Program-made: the position numbers and the translations under genes | Shown: positions 9,191-17,448 of the stretch, in pieces | Layout of the letters: each line of letters starts with the position of its first letter | Numbering within the stretch: position 1 is the first letter of the stretch | From: Verrucomicrobiota bacterium | GTDB lineage: Bacteria; Verrucomicrobiota; Verrucomicrobiia; Limisphaerales; JADJPG01 | Reading direction: 5' to 3' | Length of the DNA: 24,260 nt | NCBI GenBank assembly: GCA_016713365.1 | Contig: JADJPG010000078.1 | Location: 1 to 24,260 of the forward strand | Notes under the pieces: generated by a model | What the model was told of the DNA's origin: nothing | Databases searched by the model: none | What the model saw: the letters and a program-made list of their open reading frames with translations, nothing else

Positions 9191-9767
9191 TCATTGAGTT
9201 GCGGAGCATCGCGGCAGCGTACTTACGGCGAGATAGCAGTTCCATGATCGAACCCGCGATGTCCGCCAAAGTATTTGAATCCCCGGACCGGCCGAATGTC
9301 TCGCGCCGTTCATGCGCCGGTGCAGGCAAACGCGGAATCGGCCTTCCTCGACGATGAATTGGAGCATTGCCGCCTCGGCAGCATCCACCCGCGAATCTCC
9401 TGCTTGCTGCCGCTGATTGACGAACGCCCATGCGTCCACCCAGTGACGCCGGTGCCCCTCGGGCCACGTTCGTTCGGCGTCGACGAGAAAGAGGTCGTAG
9501 CCTTCTGATCCAAGACGGGCCGCCGTGCGTGGAATGCGTTTTCGAATCTCGTGCCAGCGCTTTTCGAGCAATCCCTGTGCTTGTCGTTCCAGCGCGGTGG
9601 CATCGATTGCGGTGAGTCCTCGGAGGGTTGAGTTTCCGATGCCCAACTGTCGCGCGAAGGCGTCTGGATCTTCCCGCAATAGCCGACGCAGGGCTGTGCT
9701 GCCGAGCAGACGGGCTTGAAGCGCGACCCATTCGTCTGGGGAAAATTCAAAAAGTCGGACTCGTCAT
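9191..9767 (-). CDS. Small partner protein of the DUF692 enzyme (frameshifted)
   Basis: This gene starts at ATG 9767, overlapping the DUF692 stop as ATGA, so the two are translationally coupled. As written the frame ends after six codons. Reading the five-base A run at 9749-9753 (T on the coding strand) as four gives MTSPTFEFSPDEWVALQARL and continues in the frame open to 9191, about 191 residues. The protein is predicted helical. LLEKRWHEIRKRIPRTAARLG and the following YDLFLVDAERTWPEG segment resemble the LLxKR...WP...LG...F pattern of the SCO6045-like or DUF2063-type partners encoded beside DUF692 enzymes; such partners usually deliver the peptide substrate. The 3' end is uncertain: codon use degrades after about 9300, and dropping one T of the TT (coding strand) near 9285 would instead give a C terminus ending at 9223. 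Confidence 0.6.
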
Positions 9768-10618
9768 GCCGGGATGATTCCTCTTTTCGGGGAATTGGCC
9801 CATGCCTGATCGCGAGCGTCGCGCAGCCGGCCCAGTTCCGCCGAGATAGATGTCTTGTCAGTCAGGTTCTCGTCGCGTTCCAGAAACACTGCGTCGACAG
9901 GCACGGACTCGAGGACTTCACGGAGGAACTTGAGCAGGTCGGGTTGGATGGGTGCTTCGTGCGTATCGTGTAGTCGGCCGTTCCGCTCGGCGTAGCCCAC
10001 CACGTGGATTTGTCCGATGTGTTCCGGCGCCAGCTCTCGCAGCCACGCGCGCGGATCGAAATGATGGTTGTGTGCGTTGATCCAGAGATTGGTGACATCC
10101 AACAAGAGCCGGCAACCGGAGCGTTCGCACAGGCGATTGAGAAACTCGGTTTCCGGCCAAACGCCGCCCGGATCGAAGTGGGTGGTGATGTTCTCCAGCA
10201 AGACCGGCACCCCGCAGCGCTCGCGCAGCACAGTCACGTGCTCTGCTAAAACTTCCAGCATCGCCGGGGTGCGCGGGACTGGGTTGAGGTGGCCCAAGTC
10301 GATTCCCCCTGCTTTGGTAAAGGCAACGTGTTCGCTGACCCATCGGGCGCTCGCGCGTCGGGCGACCTCGACAAACGTCGCCAAGATTTCCTCCGGAATC
10401 TGGCCTGGCGTGCCGAGGGAAAGACCAAGTCCGTGGACAGATACGGGCCACTGCGCTGCGAGGCGTTCAAGATGCGCGATATCTTGAGGGCGCCGAGCGA
10501 AGAAATGTTCCGCGGTAATTTCCACACATTCCACGGTCGACTCCTGTTCAATCCAACTCGCCAGCGGGCCGCGGTAGCTCAAGCCAATCATGGTTGAAGC
10601 TGGTATGTTGGATTGCAT
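9764..10618 (-). CDS. DUF692 family multinuclear iron enzyme (MbnB/TglH/ChrH superfamily)
   Basis: A 284-residue TIM-barrel protein of the DUF692 family. Characterised members (MbnB, TglH, ChrH) are di- or tri-iron oxygenases that rearrange or excise atoms at cysteines of ribosomal peptides, working with a partner protein. The metal-ligand pattern is complete: VEITAE (E33), SVHGLGLSLG (H62), WVSEHVAFT (H97), LLENIT (E142), LLLDVTNLWINAHNH (D174, H183), QIHVVG (H205), HDTHEAP (D218, H220) and FLERDEN (E247). I chose ATG 10618, 5 bases after the upstream stop; ATG 10591 is possible. The longer open frame upstream is only the antiframe reading of the Gly/Cys codons. The stop overlaps the next start (ATGA). 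The likely substrate by context is the Gly/Cys tail of the preceding gene; this is inference. Confidence 0.9.
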   Translation of the reverse strand: MQSNIPASTMIGLSYRGPLASWIEQESTVECVEITAEHFFARRPQDIAHLERLAAQWPVSVHGLGLSLGTPGQIPEEILATFVEVARRASARWVSEHVAFTKAGGIDLGHLNPVPRTPAMLEVLAEHVTVLRERCGVPVLLENITTHFDPGGVWPETEFLNRLCERSGCRLLLDVTNLWINAHNHHFDPRAWLRELAPEHIGQIHVVGYAERNGRLHDTHEAPIQPDLLKFLREVLESVPVDAVFLERDENLTDKTSISAELGRLRDARDQAWANSPKRGIIPA

Positions 10619-10623
10619 GCGTC

Positions 10624-10734
10624 TCAGCTTCCGCCGCAACCTCCACAGCCCCCACCGCCGCCGCACCCGCCGCCTCCACCACCACCGCAACCTCCCGAAC
10701 TGCTGGAGCAGCCTGAGCTGGACCCGCCTGAATT
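10624..10734 (-). repeat. Low-complexity GGN/TGC codon tract encoding the Gly/Cys tail
   Basis: This tract of GGN codons interrupted by TGC and AGC codons encodes residues 180-215 of the membrane protein. The five tail cysteines become closer together towards the end (spacings 7, 8, 6 and 3 residues). Slippage-prone repeats like this are also easily mis-assembled, so the exact number of glycines should be treated with care. Confidence 0.7.
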
Positions 10735-11271
10735 CTGAAACTGTTCAGCACGGACGAACTGCAAGAGAGCTCCAATCACTGCAAGCACCGCGAGGAAGAG
10801 CCATTTCCTCATGCCCAACGCGTAGTAGCCATGCAGGAATCGTGTCAGACCAACCAAAAGGAACACCGTCGCCGCCAACGCGCTGACCGAGTACCGATCT
10901 TCCCACGCATGCCGGATCACCGCCTGACCGACGGCAATTGCCAACGCCAGCGTACCATACAACACGAGGAACTCGGGCCCGCGTAATCGCTCATCCCAGA
11001 TCAACGTGAGCACGACAAGCAAAACGGCCACAGCTGCCGTTCCTGCCCAAAGTCGAGTTTCGCCTCGACCGGAGGGAGTCGGTAGTGGTGCGGCGGAAGA
11101 TTCATTCGCGGCGGATTTCGTTGGCGCCGGCAGGGCTTCGCCGAAGCGAAATTGTTTACCGCAAGCGGCGCATTCGAGGGTCGTGGTCGAGGTGTAGTCC
11201 TCTGCCTTCGACATCTCGAAGAGGCAAATCGGGCAGCGAAAAGTGCCCTTCAAATGGGAATCTCCGGCCAT
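10624..11271 (-). CDS. Zinc-ribbon membrane protein with Gly/Cys-rich C-terminal tail
   Basis: I do not recognise a named family with certainty, but the architecture is clear. Residues 1-40 hold a zinc-ribbon-like CxxC-x17-CxxC (C13, C16, C34, C37). Residues about 45-72 are a Pro/Ser linker. Four hydrophobic helices follow at about 74-92, 101-120, 128-147 and 156-173. The last 36 residues (180-215) are almost only Gly, Ser and Cys, with cysteines at 188, 195, 203, 209 and 212. TIGR04222-type proteins, which also neighbour DUF692 genes, end in a comparable low-complexity Cys/Gly tail. I chose ATG 11271 because GGAGG lies just upstream. The gene overlaps the nucleotidyltransferase by 22 bases and precedes DUF692 by 5, so all are coupled. 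The tail could be a modification substrate or a metal-binding tether. Confidence 0.8.
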   Translation of the reverse strand: MAGDSHLKGTFRCPICLFEMSKAEDYTSTTTLECAACGKQFRFGEALPAPTKSAANESSAAPLPTPSGRGETRLWAGTAAVAVLLVVLTLIWDERLRGPEFLVLYGTLALAIAVGQAVIRHAWEDRYSVSALAATVFLLVGLTRFLHGYYALGMRKWLFLAVLAVIGALLQFVRAEQFQNSGGSSSGCSSSSGGCGGGGGGGCGGGGGCGGCGGS

Positions 11272-11990
11272 CGTTCCTCCATCCACTGTAACGCCCGGGA
11301 GCTCAGCGACACCAGTTCGCCATGGGTTGCGGCAGCGTCCGACTCGTTCAGCTCCCGCCCCTCCCGTTTCAATTCCAGCAACCGCCGCAAAACGCCGGTG
11401 TCCACTCCCAGGACCCGTTCAAATACTGGCAATCGCTCCGGTAGCTCGCGCGGAAAAATTTGTTGAGCACAGCGCAAGACGTCGGACAACACGATGATCA
11501 ATCGTGAGATCTGACGCAGTACGAACCGACCGTAGCGACGTGAGTCTCCTGTATCCGTTACATAGGCGTGCACGAGCCGCATTCGGAAGTTGCGGAGCTC
11601 CTGTTCGGTCAAAAACAATTCCAGAGCCGGCGAAACTCCCAGAGTGCTTAGCGGGTCCACGCCGCGCAAAACCCGATAGTTTCGACGAATGCTTTGGAAC
11701 TTCAGGGCAAACACTCGCGCAGCTCGTGGAAGTCCGGCGCGTTCGACAATGAAGGGATTGATAATCGGCCACCGGCGAACCAAATCCCGAAGGGCCCGGT
11801 GCGCGGGCGCGGTGGAGGCCTCCAATACCACGAGCAGATTGATATCCGATCCCGTCGCGGACCGATCTCCACGCACCGCGCTGCCATACAAAATCAAAGA
11901 ATGCAGGTTGCGACCCAATTGGTCAGCCATGGCACTGGCTACCTCCTCCACGACTTGGTCAACGGACGGTGCTGAGTTCTTGGTGCTCAT
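11250..11990 (-). CDS. Nucleotidyltransferase-fold protein with helical C-terminal domain
   Basis: The N-terminal third is a Pol-beta/MNT-type nucleotidyltransferase domain: LILYGSAVRGDRSATGSDIN at residues 32-51 matches GS-x(n)-D-x-D. The second metal-binding acidic residue is Asn (D49-I50-N51), so catalysis may be impaired or metal use altered. The rest (about 110-246) is alpha-helical and resembles the HEPN-like helical domains often fused to or paired with such proteins. ATG 11990 gives 246 residues; a GTG at 12005 would add five. The 3' end overlaps the Gly/Cys membrane gene by 22 bases, tying it to the DUF692 cluster. Stand-alone versions act as toxin-antitoxin components, AMPylators or antibiotic-modifying enzymes; I cannot choose between these. 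Confidence 0.8.
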   Translation of the reverse strand: MSTKNSAPSVDQVVEEVASAMADQLGRNLHSLILYGSAVRGDRSATGSDINLLVVLEASTAPAHRALRDLVRRWPIINPFIVERAGLPRAARVFALKFQSIRRNYRVLRGVDPLSTLGVSPALELFLTEQELRNFRMRLVHAYVTDTGDSRRYGRFVLRQISRLIIVLSDVLRCAQQIFPRELPERLPVFERVLGVDTGVLRRLLELKREGRELNESDAAATHGELVSLSSRALQWMEERWPEIPI

Positions 11991-12071
11991 GCGATTCGCT
12001 GCCACGTCTACGCTGCCTCACGTGATCTGGCAACGACGAAGGTCCGAGACGGAGCTAGTGCTGGGACCGAA

Positions 12072-13211
12072 TCACCGAGGCTTTAGCCGCACAGTCAGCG
12101 ACTCGTAGCCCATCACGCGCTGATATGCGGCCTCGTTCTCGACGCGTTCCTGCGCTTTCAAGACTTCGATGCCGCCGACGAGTTCGGTGCATTTCTCCAA
12201 CAGCGTGCGGAGAATCAGGCGCGCGTGCGCGGCGCCGAGGCAGAGGTGCGCGCCGAAACCGAAGGCGAGATGCGGGTTCGGTTTGCGGTCGAGCCGGATC
12301 TGCTCCGGTGCGTCGAACACGGTCTCGTCCTGATTCGCCGAAGCCCAGCAGAGCGAGACGCGGCCTTTCTCCTTCACGGGGACACCGTGAACGGTGGTGT
12401 CCACCGGGCAGACGCGGCCGATGTGAGTGAGCGGCGTGATGACGCGGAAAAACTCCTCGCCTGCGTGAACGATGCGCGCGGGATCCTCGCGCAGGAACTC
12501 GAGCGCGGCCGGATTCTTCCCGAGGTAGGCCAGTGCAGACGAAATGGTGTGAATCACTGTGTCGCGTCCGCCGGCGAAGGTGAGGTTCCCAAAGCCCATC
12601 ATCTCCTCGCGCGTGAGCGGGCGTCCGCGAAACGTGGCCTTTGTCAGTGCGCTGAAGAAGTCGTCGCCGGGATTGGCCTGCGCGCGGTCGAACTGCTGAT
12701 GCAGGTACGCCTCCAGCGCGCCGCCCTTGGATCCACCGTCGCGAAACACGTGCGTCCCCCAGCTGATCCAGGTGACGGCTTCGGACTCCGGAACGTTGAG
12801 CAGGTAGGCGAGCGCGCGCGATTGAATCGGGAGCGCGAACTCGCGGACGATTTCGATGCTCTCGTGTTTCAGCGCGTCGCGAAGCATGTCTTCGATCAAC
12901 GCCTCCATCTGCGCGATCACGCCCGGATCCTTGGCGCGCGCGAAGAACGGCTCGACGATCTTCCGGTAATCCGTGTGGTCGGGCGGATCAGTTTCCACCG
13001 GCAACTGGCGCATGGTCCGCACGTCTTCCTCGGAGGGGATGGGCACGCGGAACGGCGCGTTCGAGCTGTAGGTCTTCCAGTCCTTGGCGGCTTTGCGGAC
13101 GTCTTCGTGCCGCAAAATCATCGGGACGTTCTCGCCCTGGAATTCGCACTGCATCACGCCGTCTGAACGACGTTTCTCACGGAAAGGATCAGAGATGTGT
13201 TCCATACTCAT
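12072..13211 (-). CDS. Cytochrome P450
   Basis: A soluble bacterial cytochrome P450 (haem-thiolate monooxygenase), 379 residues, slightly shorter than the usual 400 or so because the N terminus is brief. All signature motifs are present: I-helix oxygen-activation motif FAGGRDT (212-218), K-helix ExxR as E253-FF-R256, and the haem loop FGFGAHLCLG (317-326) with proximal cysteine C324. PVETDPPDHTDYRKIVEPFF is the typical B/C-helix region (PPDH-YRK part diagnostic). It needs separate redox partners; none is encoded nearby. It lies 48 bases downstream of the alpha/beta hydrolase on the same strand and is probably co-transcribed with it. ATG 13211 is followed two codons later by another ATG, and neither has a clear ribosome binding site. 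Substrate unknown. Confidence 0.95.
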   Translation of the reverse strand: MSMEHISDPFREKRRSDGVMQCEFQGENVPMILRHEDVRKAAKDWKTYSSNAPFRVPIPSEEDVRTMRQLPVETDPPDHTDYRKIVEPFFARAKDPGVIAQMEALIEDMLRDALKHESIEIVREFALPIQSRALAYLLNVPESEAVTWISWGTHVFRDGGSKGGALEAYLHQQFDRAQANPGDDFFSALTKATFRGRPLTREEMMGFGNLTFAGGRDTVIHTISSALAYLGKNPAALEFLREDPARIVHAGEEFFRVITPLTHIGRVCPVDTTVHGVPVKEKGRVSLCWASANQDETVFDAPEQIRLDRKPNPHLAFGFGAHLCLGAAHARLILRTLLEKCTELVGGIEVLKAQERVENEAAYQRVMGYESLTVRLKPR

Positions 13212-13259
13212 TCAAAGTGTTGTGTCGGGTTGGTTCGAATCTCGATTGCGCGCGCCGCT

Positions 13260-14207
13260 CTACCTGTCCAACCAGCTGACCATCGTTCGCGTTACGAGGT
13301 CGGCGGCGTCCTGCTGCACCCAATGGTCGGCTTCGGGCACGGTCACGAGGGTCAGATCTTTCTCCACGTATTGCCAGTTGCCGTTGAGCGCGGCGTGACC
13401 GAGTGCCTTGTCTTTCAGGCCGTGAAACATCAGCACCGGACACTTCACGGGCACGACGGGCGAGGTGTCCTCGGTGTAAGGTTCGCGCGGGTAGTTGCGC
13501 TTGTAGTAGTTCAGCATCGCCTCGAAGTCCGAGCGTCGAAACGCCTCCACGTAGCGCGGCTTCGCGGTGGCATCCTTGATCCAGAACGTCAACGCTTCCG
13601 CGGTGAGATTCGTATGCGCGCCTTCCTGCTGGAAGCGCCGGGCGTAGGCGGAGTTCTTGCGCTGCTCGGGATTGTTCACCAGCTCGCGATTCAATCCGCG
13701 CGGGTGCGGCAGGTTCAGGATGATCAACTTCTCCGTCATCTCCGGTCGCGCCATTGCGAAGCTCCACGCCACGATGCCGCCCCAGTCGTGCCCGACGACA
13801 ATCGCCTTCTCGCGTCCGCGCGCGCGAATCACGGCGGCGACATCGGACACGAGAAGTTTCATGTCGTAATTCTCCACGCCTTTCGGACGGTCGCTGAGGT
13901 TGTAGCCGCGCTGGTCGATGGCGATGACCTCGTGCGTCTTCGCGAGCACCTCCATCTGCGCACGCCAGGTGAGCCAGCAATCGGGGAAGCCATGAATCAT
14001 CACCATCAGCGGGCCCTCGCCAAGTCGGGCGAAGTGAATCCTGACGCCGTCATTCGTCGCGTAGCCGTGCGAGACTTTGCGTTCGATGTCGAGCAAGGCG
14101 GGTTCGTCTGCGGCGATGGCTCGCGGCGACGTCACGAGCGTCAGCGCGGCGACAACGAGCCAGCCCAGGAGGAAAAACTGTGTCGGCGAAGCGGCGTAGT
14201 GTTTCAT
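13260..14207 (-). CDS. Secreted alpha/beta hydrolase, epoxide hydrolase/haloalkane dehalogenase-like
   Basis: A 315-residue alpha/beta-fold hydrolase with a signal peptide (FFLLGWLVVAALTLVTSPRA, cleavage near residue 32). Oxyanion-hole motif HGFPD is at 72-76 and the nucleophile elbow GHDWGG at 139-144 carries D141. An Asp rather than Ser nucleophile points to epoxide hydrolases or haloalkane dehalogenases. The acid is probably D266 (HGLKDKAL) and the base H295 (EADHWVQQD). The cap has tyrosines (MLNYYKRNY) of the kind that activate epoxides, which favours epoxide hydrolase. I chose ATG 14207 because it starts the signal peptide; the open frame upstream to 14333 is not protein-like. The gene is divergent from PSD1 protein 2 and probably heads a two-gene unit with the P450. 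Confidence 0.9.
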   Translation of the reverse strand: MKHYAASPTQFFLLGWLVVAALTLVTSPRAIAADEPALLDIERKVSHGYATNDGVRIHFARLGEGPLMVMIHGFPDCWLTWRAQMEVLAKTHEVIAIDQRGYNLSDRPKGVENYDMKLLVSDVAAVIRARGREKAIVVGHDWGGIVAWSFAMARPEMTEKLIILNLPHPRGLNRELVNNPEQRKNSAYARRFQQEGAHTNLTAEALTFWIKDATAKPRYVEAFRRSDFEAMLNYYKRNYPREPYTEDTSPVVPVKCPVLMFHGLKDKALGHAALNGNWQYVEKDLTLVTVPEADHWVQQDAADLVTRTMVSWLDR

Positions 14208-14365
14208 GTGATTGCCTGTTTGTGACCTGAGCGGGCGGCGTTGACAAGGTCGGCGATGGCGTGACGTGAGAGTCTGGATTCTTCTGTCGAAAAGTTTTGA
14301 GGAAACGCCTACGGTGATCGTCCAACAGCACATCGCATGCGGCTCCGGAATCTTCCGGGCTCACT
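14208..14365. promoter_or_regulatory. Divergent intergenic region between hydrolase and PSD1 protein 2
   Basis: These 158 bases separate two divergent starts and must hold promoters for both. A consensus TTGACA occurs on the plus strand at 14241-14246, but the sequence 17 bases further on is a poor -10 box. Close to the plus-strand start is a dyad, CCGGAA-TC-TTCCGG (14345-14358), ending 7 bases before the ATG, where a ribosome binding site would sit. No Shine-Dalgarno sequence is visible for the PSD1 gene. Confidence 0.4.
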
Positions 14366-17300
14366 ATGAACAATCTTTTGCGCAACAAGAATGGTCGCTG
14401 GCCGAACTGGTGTCGCATCGGCGCGCTGGCTTCGGTGGCGGTGGCGGTGGCGGTGATGCCGATGCTCGTCCGCGCTGAGGTGGACGTTTCGAAGCTCCCA
14501 CCGGCGGCGGCGCAGCCGGTGGATTTTGCGCGGGACATCAAGCCGCTGTTTGAAGCGTCGTGTATCAAGTGTCACGGAGCCGAGAAGGCGAAGAACGGGT
14601 TCCGACTCGATTCACGCGCGCATGCGCTGGCGGGTGGCGATCATGGCGTGGACATCATTCCGGGCCACAGCGCGAAGAGTCCGCTCGTGCATTTCGTGAC
14701 GGGCCTGGTGCCGGACATGGACATGCCGCCGAAGGGCAAGGCCGAGCCGTTCACGGCGACGCAGATTGGCCTGTTGCGCGCGTGGATTGATCAAGGCGCG
14801 AAGTGGGACCGCGAGGATGTTGCCGGTGATGTTCGCAAGCCGGTGGACAAAACGGACTGGTGGTCGCTGAAGCCGCTCACCAAACCGGCTGTTCCGCAAC
14901 TCGTAAATCGTAATTCGCAAATCGCAAATCCGATCGACGCCTTCGTGCTCGCGAAGCTGGGCAAGAAAGGGCTGCGTCCCTCGCCGCAAGCGGATCGGCG
15001 CACACTGATTCGCCGGCTCTATTTCGATCTGATTGGCCTGCCGCCGAAGCCGAAGGAAATCGCCGCGTTCGTGGCGGACGAGGATCCGAACGCCTACGAG
15101 AAGCTCGTTGATCGTCTGCTCGCGTCGCCTCACTACGGCGAACGCTGGGCGCGGCACTGGCTGGATGTCGTGCATTACGGCGAGACGCATGGCTACGACA
15201 AAGATCAGCCGCGTCCGAACGCGTGGCCGTATCGCGACTACGTCATCCGCAGCTTCAACGAGGACAAACCTTACGCGCGTTTCGTGCAGGAGCAGGTGGC
15301 GGGCGATGTATTGTTTCCCGGCACGCGCGATGGCTTTGAAGCGCTCGGGTTCATCTCCGCCGGGCCGTGGGATTTGATCGGGCATGCGGAGGTGCCGGAG
15401 ACGAAGATCGACGGCAAGGTGGCGCGGCATCTTGATCGCGATGACATGGTGGCGAACACGATCCAGACCTTCAACAGCCTGACGGTGCAGTGCGCGCAGT
15501 GTCACAATCACAAGTTCGATCCCATCTCGCAGGAGGACTACTACAGCCTGCAAGCTGTCTTTGCCGCGGTCGATCGCGCAGACAAGAAGTATGATGTTGA
15601 TCCGGCCGTGGCGCAGCAGCGCCGCGAATGGACGGAGCGCCAGAGAAACCTCGCGGCGCGGAAGAAGGAGTTGGACGCTGCGATTCTCGCTCGTGCCGGC
15701 CAGCCGCTCGCGGACCTCGACAAGAAGATCGCCGGGCTCGCGAAGGCGGCCAAAAAAGGCGACGCCTACGGTTACCACAGCAACATCGAGAAGAAGCAGG
15801 AGACGGAGAAGTGGGTGCAGATCGATCTCGGCCGGAGCGTCGCGCTCGGGAGCGTGGTGTTGCATCCTTGCAGGGACGACTTCGCGGGCATCGGTGAAGG
15901 CTTTGGCTTTCCGGTGCGGTTCAAAGTCGAGGCTTCGGACGATGCCGGTTTCAAAGAGGGCGTCGCGCTCGTCGGTGATTACACCAAGGAAGATGCCGCG
16001 AACCCAAAGCTGAAGGCGTTGAGCGTCGATGCCGGCGGGCGCAAGGCGCGGTTCATCCGCGTGACCGCGACGAAGCTGGCGCCGCGGCAGAACGATTACA
16101 TTTTCGCGCTCGCCGAGCTGAACGCGATCACCGCCGACGGCAACAACGTGGCGATTGGCGCGACGGTTTCGGCGCTCGATTCCATCGAAGCGCCTGCGCG
16201 CTGGCAGAAGGTGAATTTGACCGATGGCTGGCAGCCGGGCGCGAGCGTGGTGGACAGCGGCGAGCTGATTGCCCTGCGCAAGGAGCGTGACGCGATGCTG
16301 TCGAATGCAACGTCGGACACTGAGAAGTCGGAGCTCGGGCAGTTGGATCGCGACCTTGCGACAGCGAAGGCTGCGATCGAAAAGTTGCCGGCGCAGAGCA
16401 CTGCGTTTGTGGCGGCGGTGCATACCGGGTCCGGATCGTTTGTGGGCACCGGTGCGAAGGGCGGCAAGCCACGGACGATTCAGGTGCTGAATCGCGGCAA
16501 TGTGCTAAAGCCGGGCAAGGAAGTGGGACCGGGAACGTTGAACTGTCTGCCGGGATTGCCATCGCGCTTCGAGTTGCCCGCGGAGCACGCGGAAGGCGAT
16601 CGCCGTGCCGCGCTCGCGCACTGGCTGACGCGCACCGACAATCCGCTGACGTGGCGGTCCATCGTGAATCGCGTGTGGCAATACCACTTCGGTCGCGGGT
16701 TGGTGGACACTCCGAATGATTTTGGTCGGATGGGCTCGCTGACCACGCATCCCGAATTGCTCGACTGGCTGGCGGCGACATTTCGTGACGGCGGACAGTC
16801 ATTGAAGGCGTTGCACAAGCTGGTGGTGACGAGTGCGACCTACAGACAGGAGTCAAGAGTCGGGAGTCAGGAGTCGGCGGTTCAGGTCGACTCCGATAAC
16901 CAGTTCCTCTGGCGGCAGAATCGGCGGAAGCTCGAAGCGGAAGCGGTGCGGGACGCGGTGCTCATGGTCTCCGGCAAATTGGACACGACGATGGGCGGGC
17001 CGAGCTTCAAGGATTTCGTGATGGAGCGCCCCGAGCATTCGCCGCATTACCAGTATCACCTGCACGATCCGGAAGATCCGAAGTCGCATCGCCGCTCGAT
17101 CTACCGCTTCATCGTGCGTTCGCAGCAGCAACCATTCATGACGGTGCTCGACTGCGCGGATCCATCGATGCAGGTCGGCAAGCGCAATGAAAGTCTCTCG
17201 CCGCTCCAGGCGCTGTCGCTGTTGAACAACTCGCTGATGCTCACGATGTCGAAGCACTTCGCCACGAAGCTCGAAGCGGGCGGTGGTAGTCTTGCCGACA

Positions 17301-17445
17301 AAGTGCGGCGCGGACATCTGGAAGCCTTGGGCCGCGCACCGGCGCGCGGAGACGAGAAGGTGCTGGCCGATACGCCAAGGAACACGGCCTGGCGAACCAG
17401 TGCCGCCTGCTCTTCAACTTGAACGAGTTTTCGTTTGTGGACTAG
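14366..17445 (+). CDS. PSD1 protein 2: PSC1 cytochrome-DUF1549-DUF1553 (3' frameshift)
   Basis: The second PSD1 protein of the window. A signal-anchor or signal peptide lies at about 18-37, then PSC1 with CIKCH (66-70), DUF1549 at about 188-400 (NPIDAFVLAKL, FDLIGLPPKPKE) ending in CAQCH (376-380), one discoidin-like module at about 470-620 (WVQIDLGRSVALGSVVLHP), and DUF1553 to the end (HPELLDWLAATFRDGGQSL, RRSIYRFIVRSQQQP). The frame as written stops at 17422 with a non-family tail. Adding one base near 17369-17371 (GATAC to GATTAC) restores YAKEHGLANQCRLLFNLNEF and a stop at 17445, about 1026 residues. DUF1501 protein 2 starts 3 bases later. Two short repeat-like inserts lie at 14902-14930 and 16849-16875. 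No Shine-Dalgarno sequence is visible. Confidence 0.92.
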
Positions 17446-17448
17446 AGG

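Noticed and set aside
8754..9731. 325-codon minus-strand frame spanning the GH32 start and the DUF692 partner
   Set aside because: Overlaps two better-supported genes in other frames and encodes Arg-rich sequence without domain character.
10619..10690. N-terminal extension of the DUF692 frame (Arg/Trp-rich)
   Set aside because: It is the alternative-frame reading of the Gly/Cys codons of the upstream gene.
10624..10734. Tandem repeat or CRISPR-like array
   Set aside because: The repetition follows the codons of one reading frame and has no repeat-spacer structure.
12225..13166. 313-codon open frame on the plus strand
   Set aside because: Antisense to the cytochrome P450, whose haem loop, ExxR and I-helix motifs are intact.
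14241..14269. TTGACA as a sigma-70 promoter for PSD1 protein 2
   Set aside because: The -35 match is exact, but nothing like TATAAT lies 16-18 bases downstream, so it is not listed as a promoter.
14612..16423. 603-codon open frame on the minus strand
   Set aside because: It lies opposite PSD1 protein 2 and is Arg/His-rich without motifs, a typical GC-rich antisense frame.
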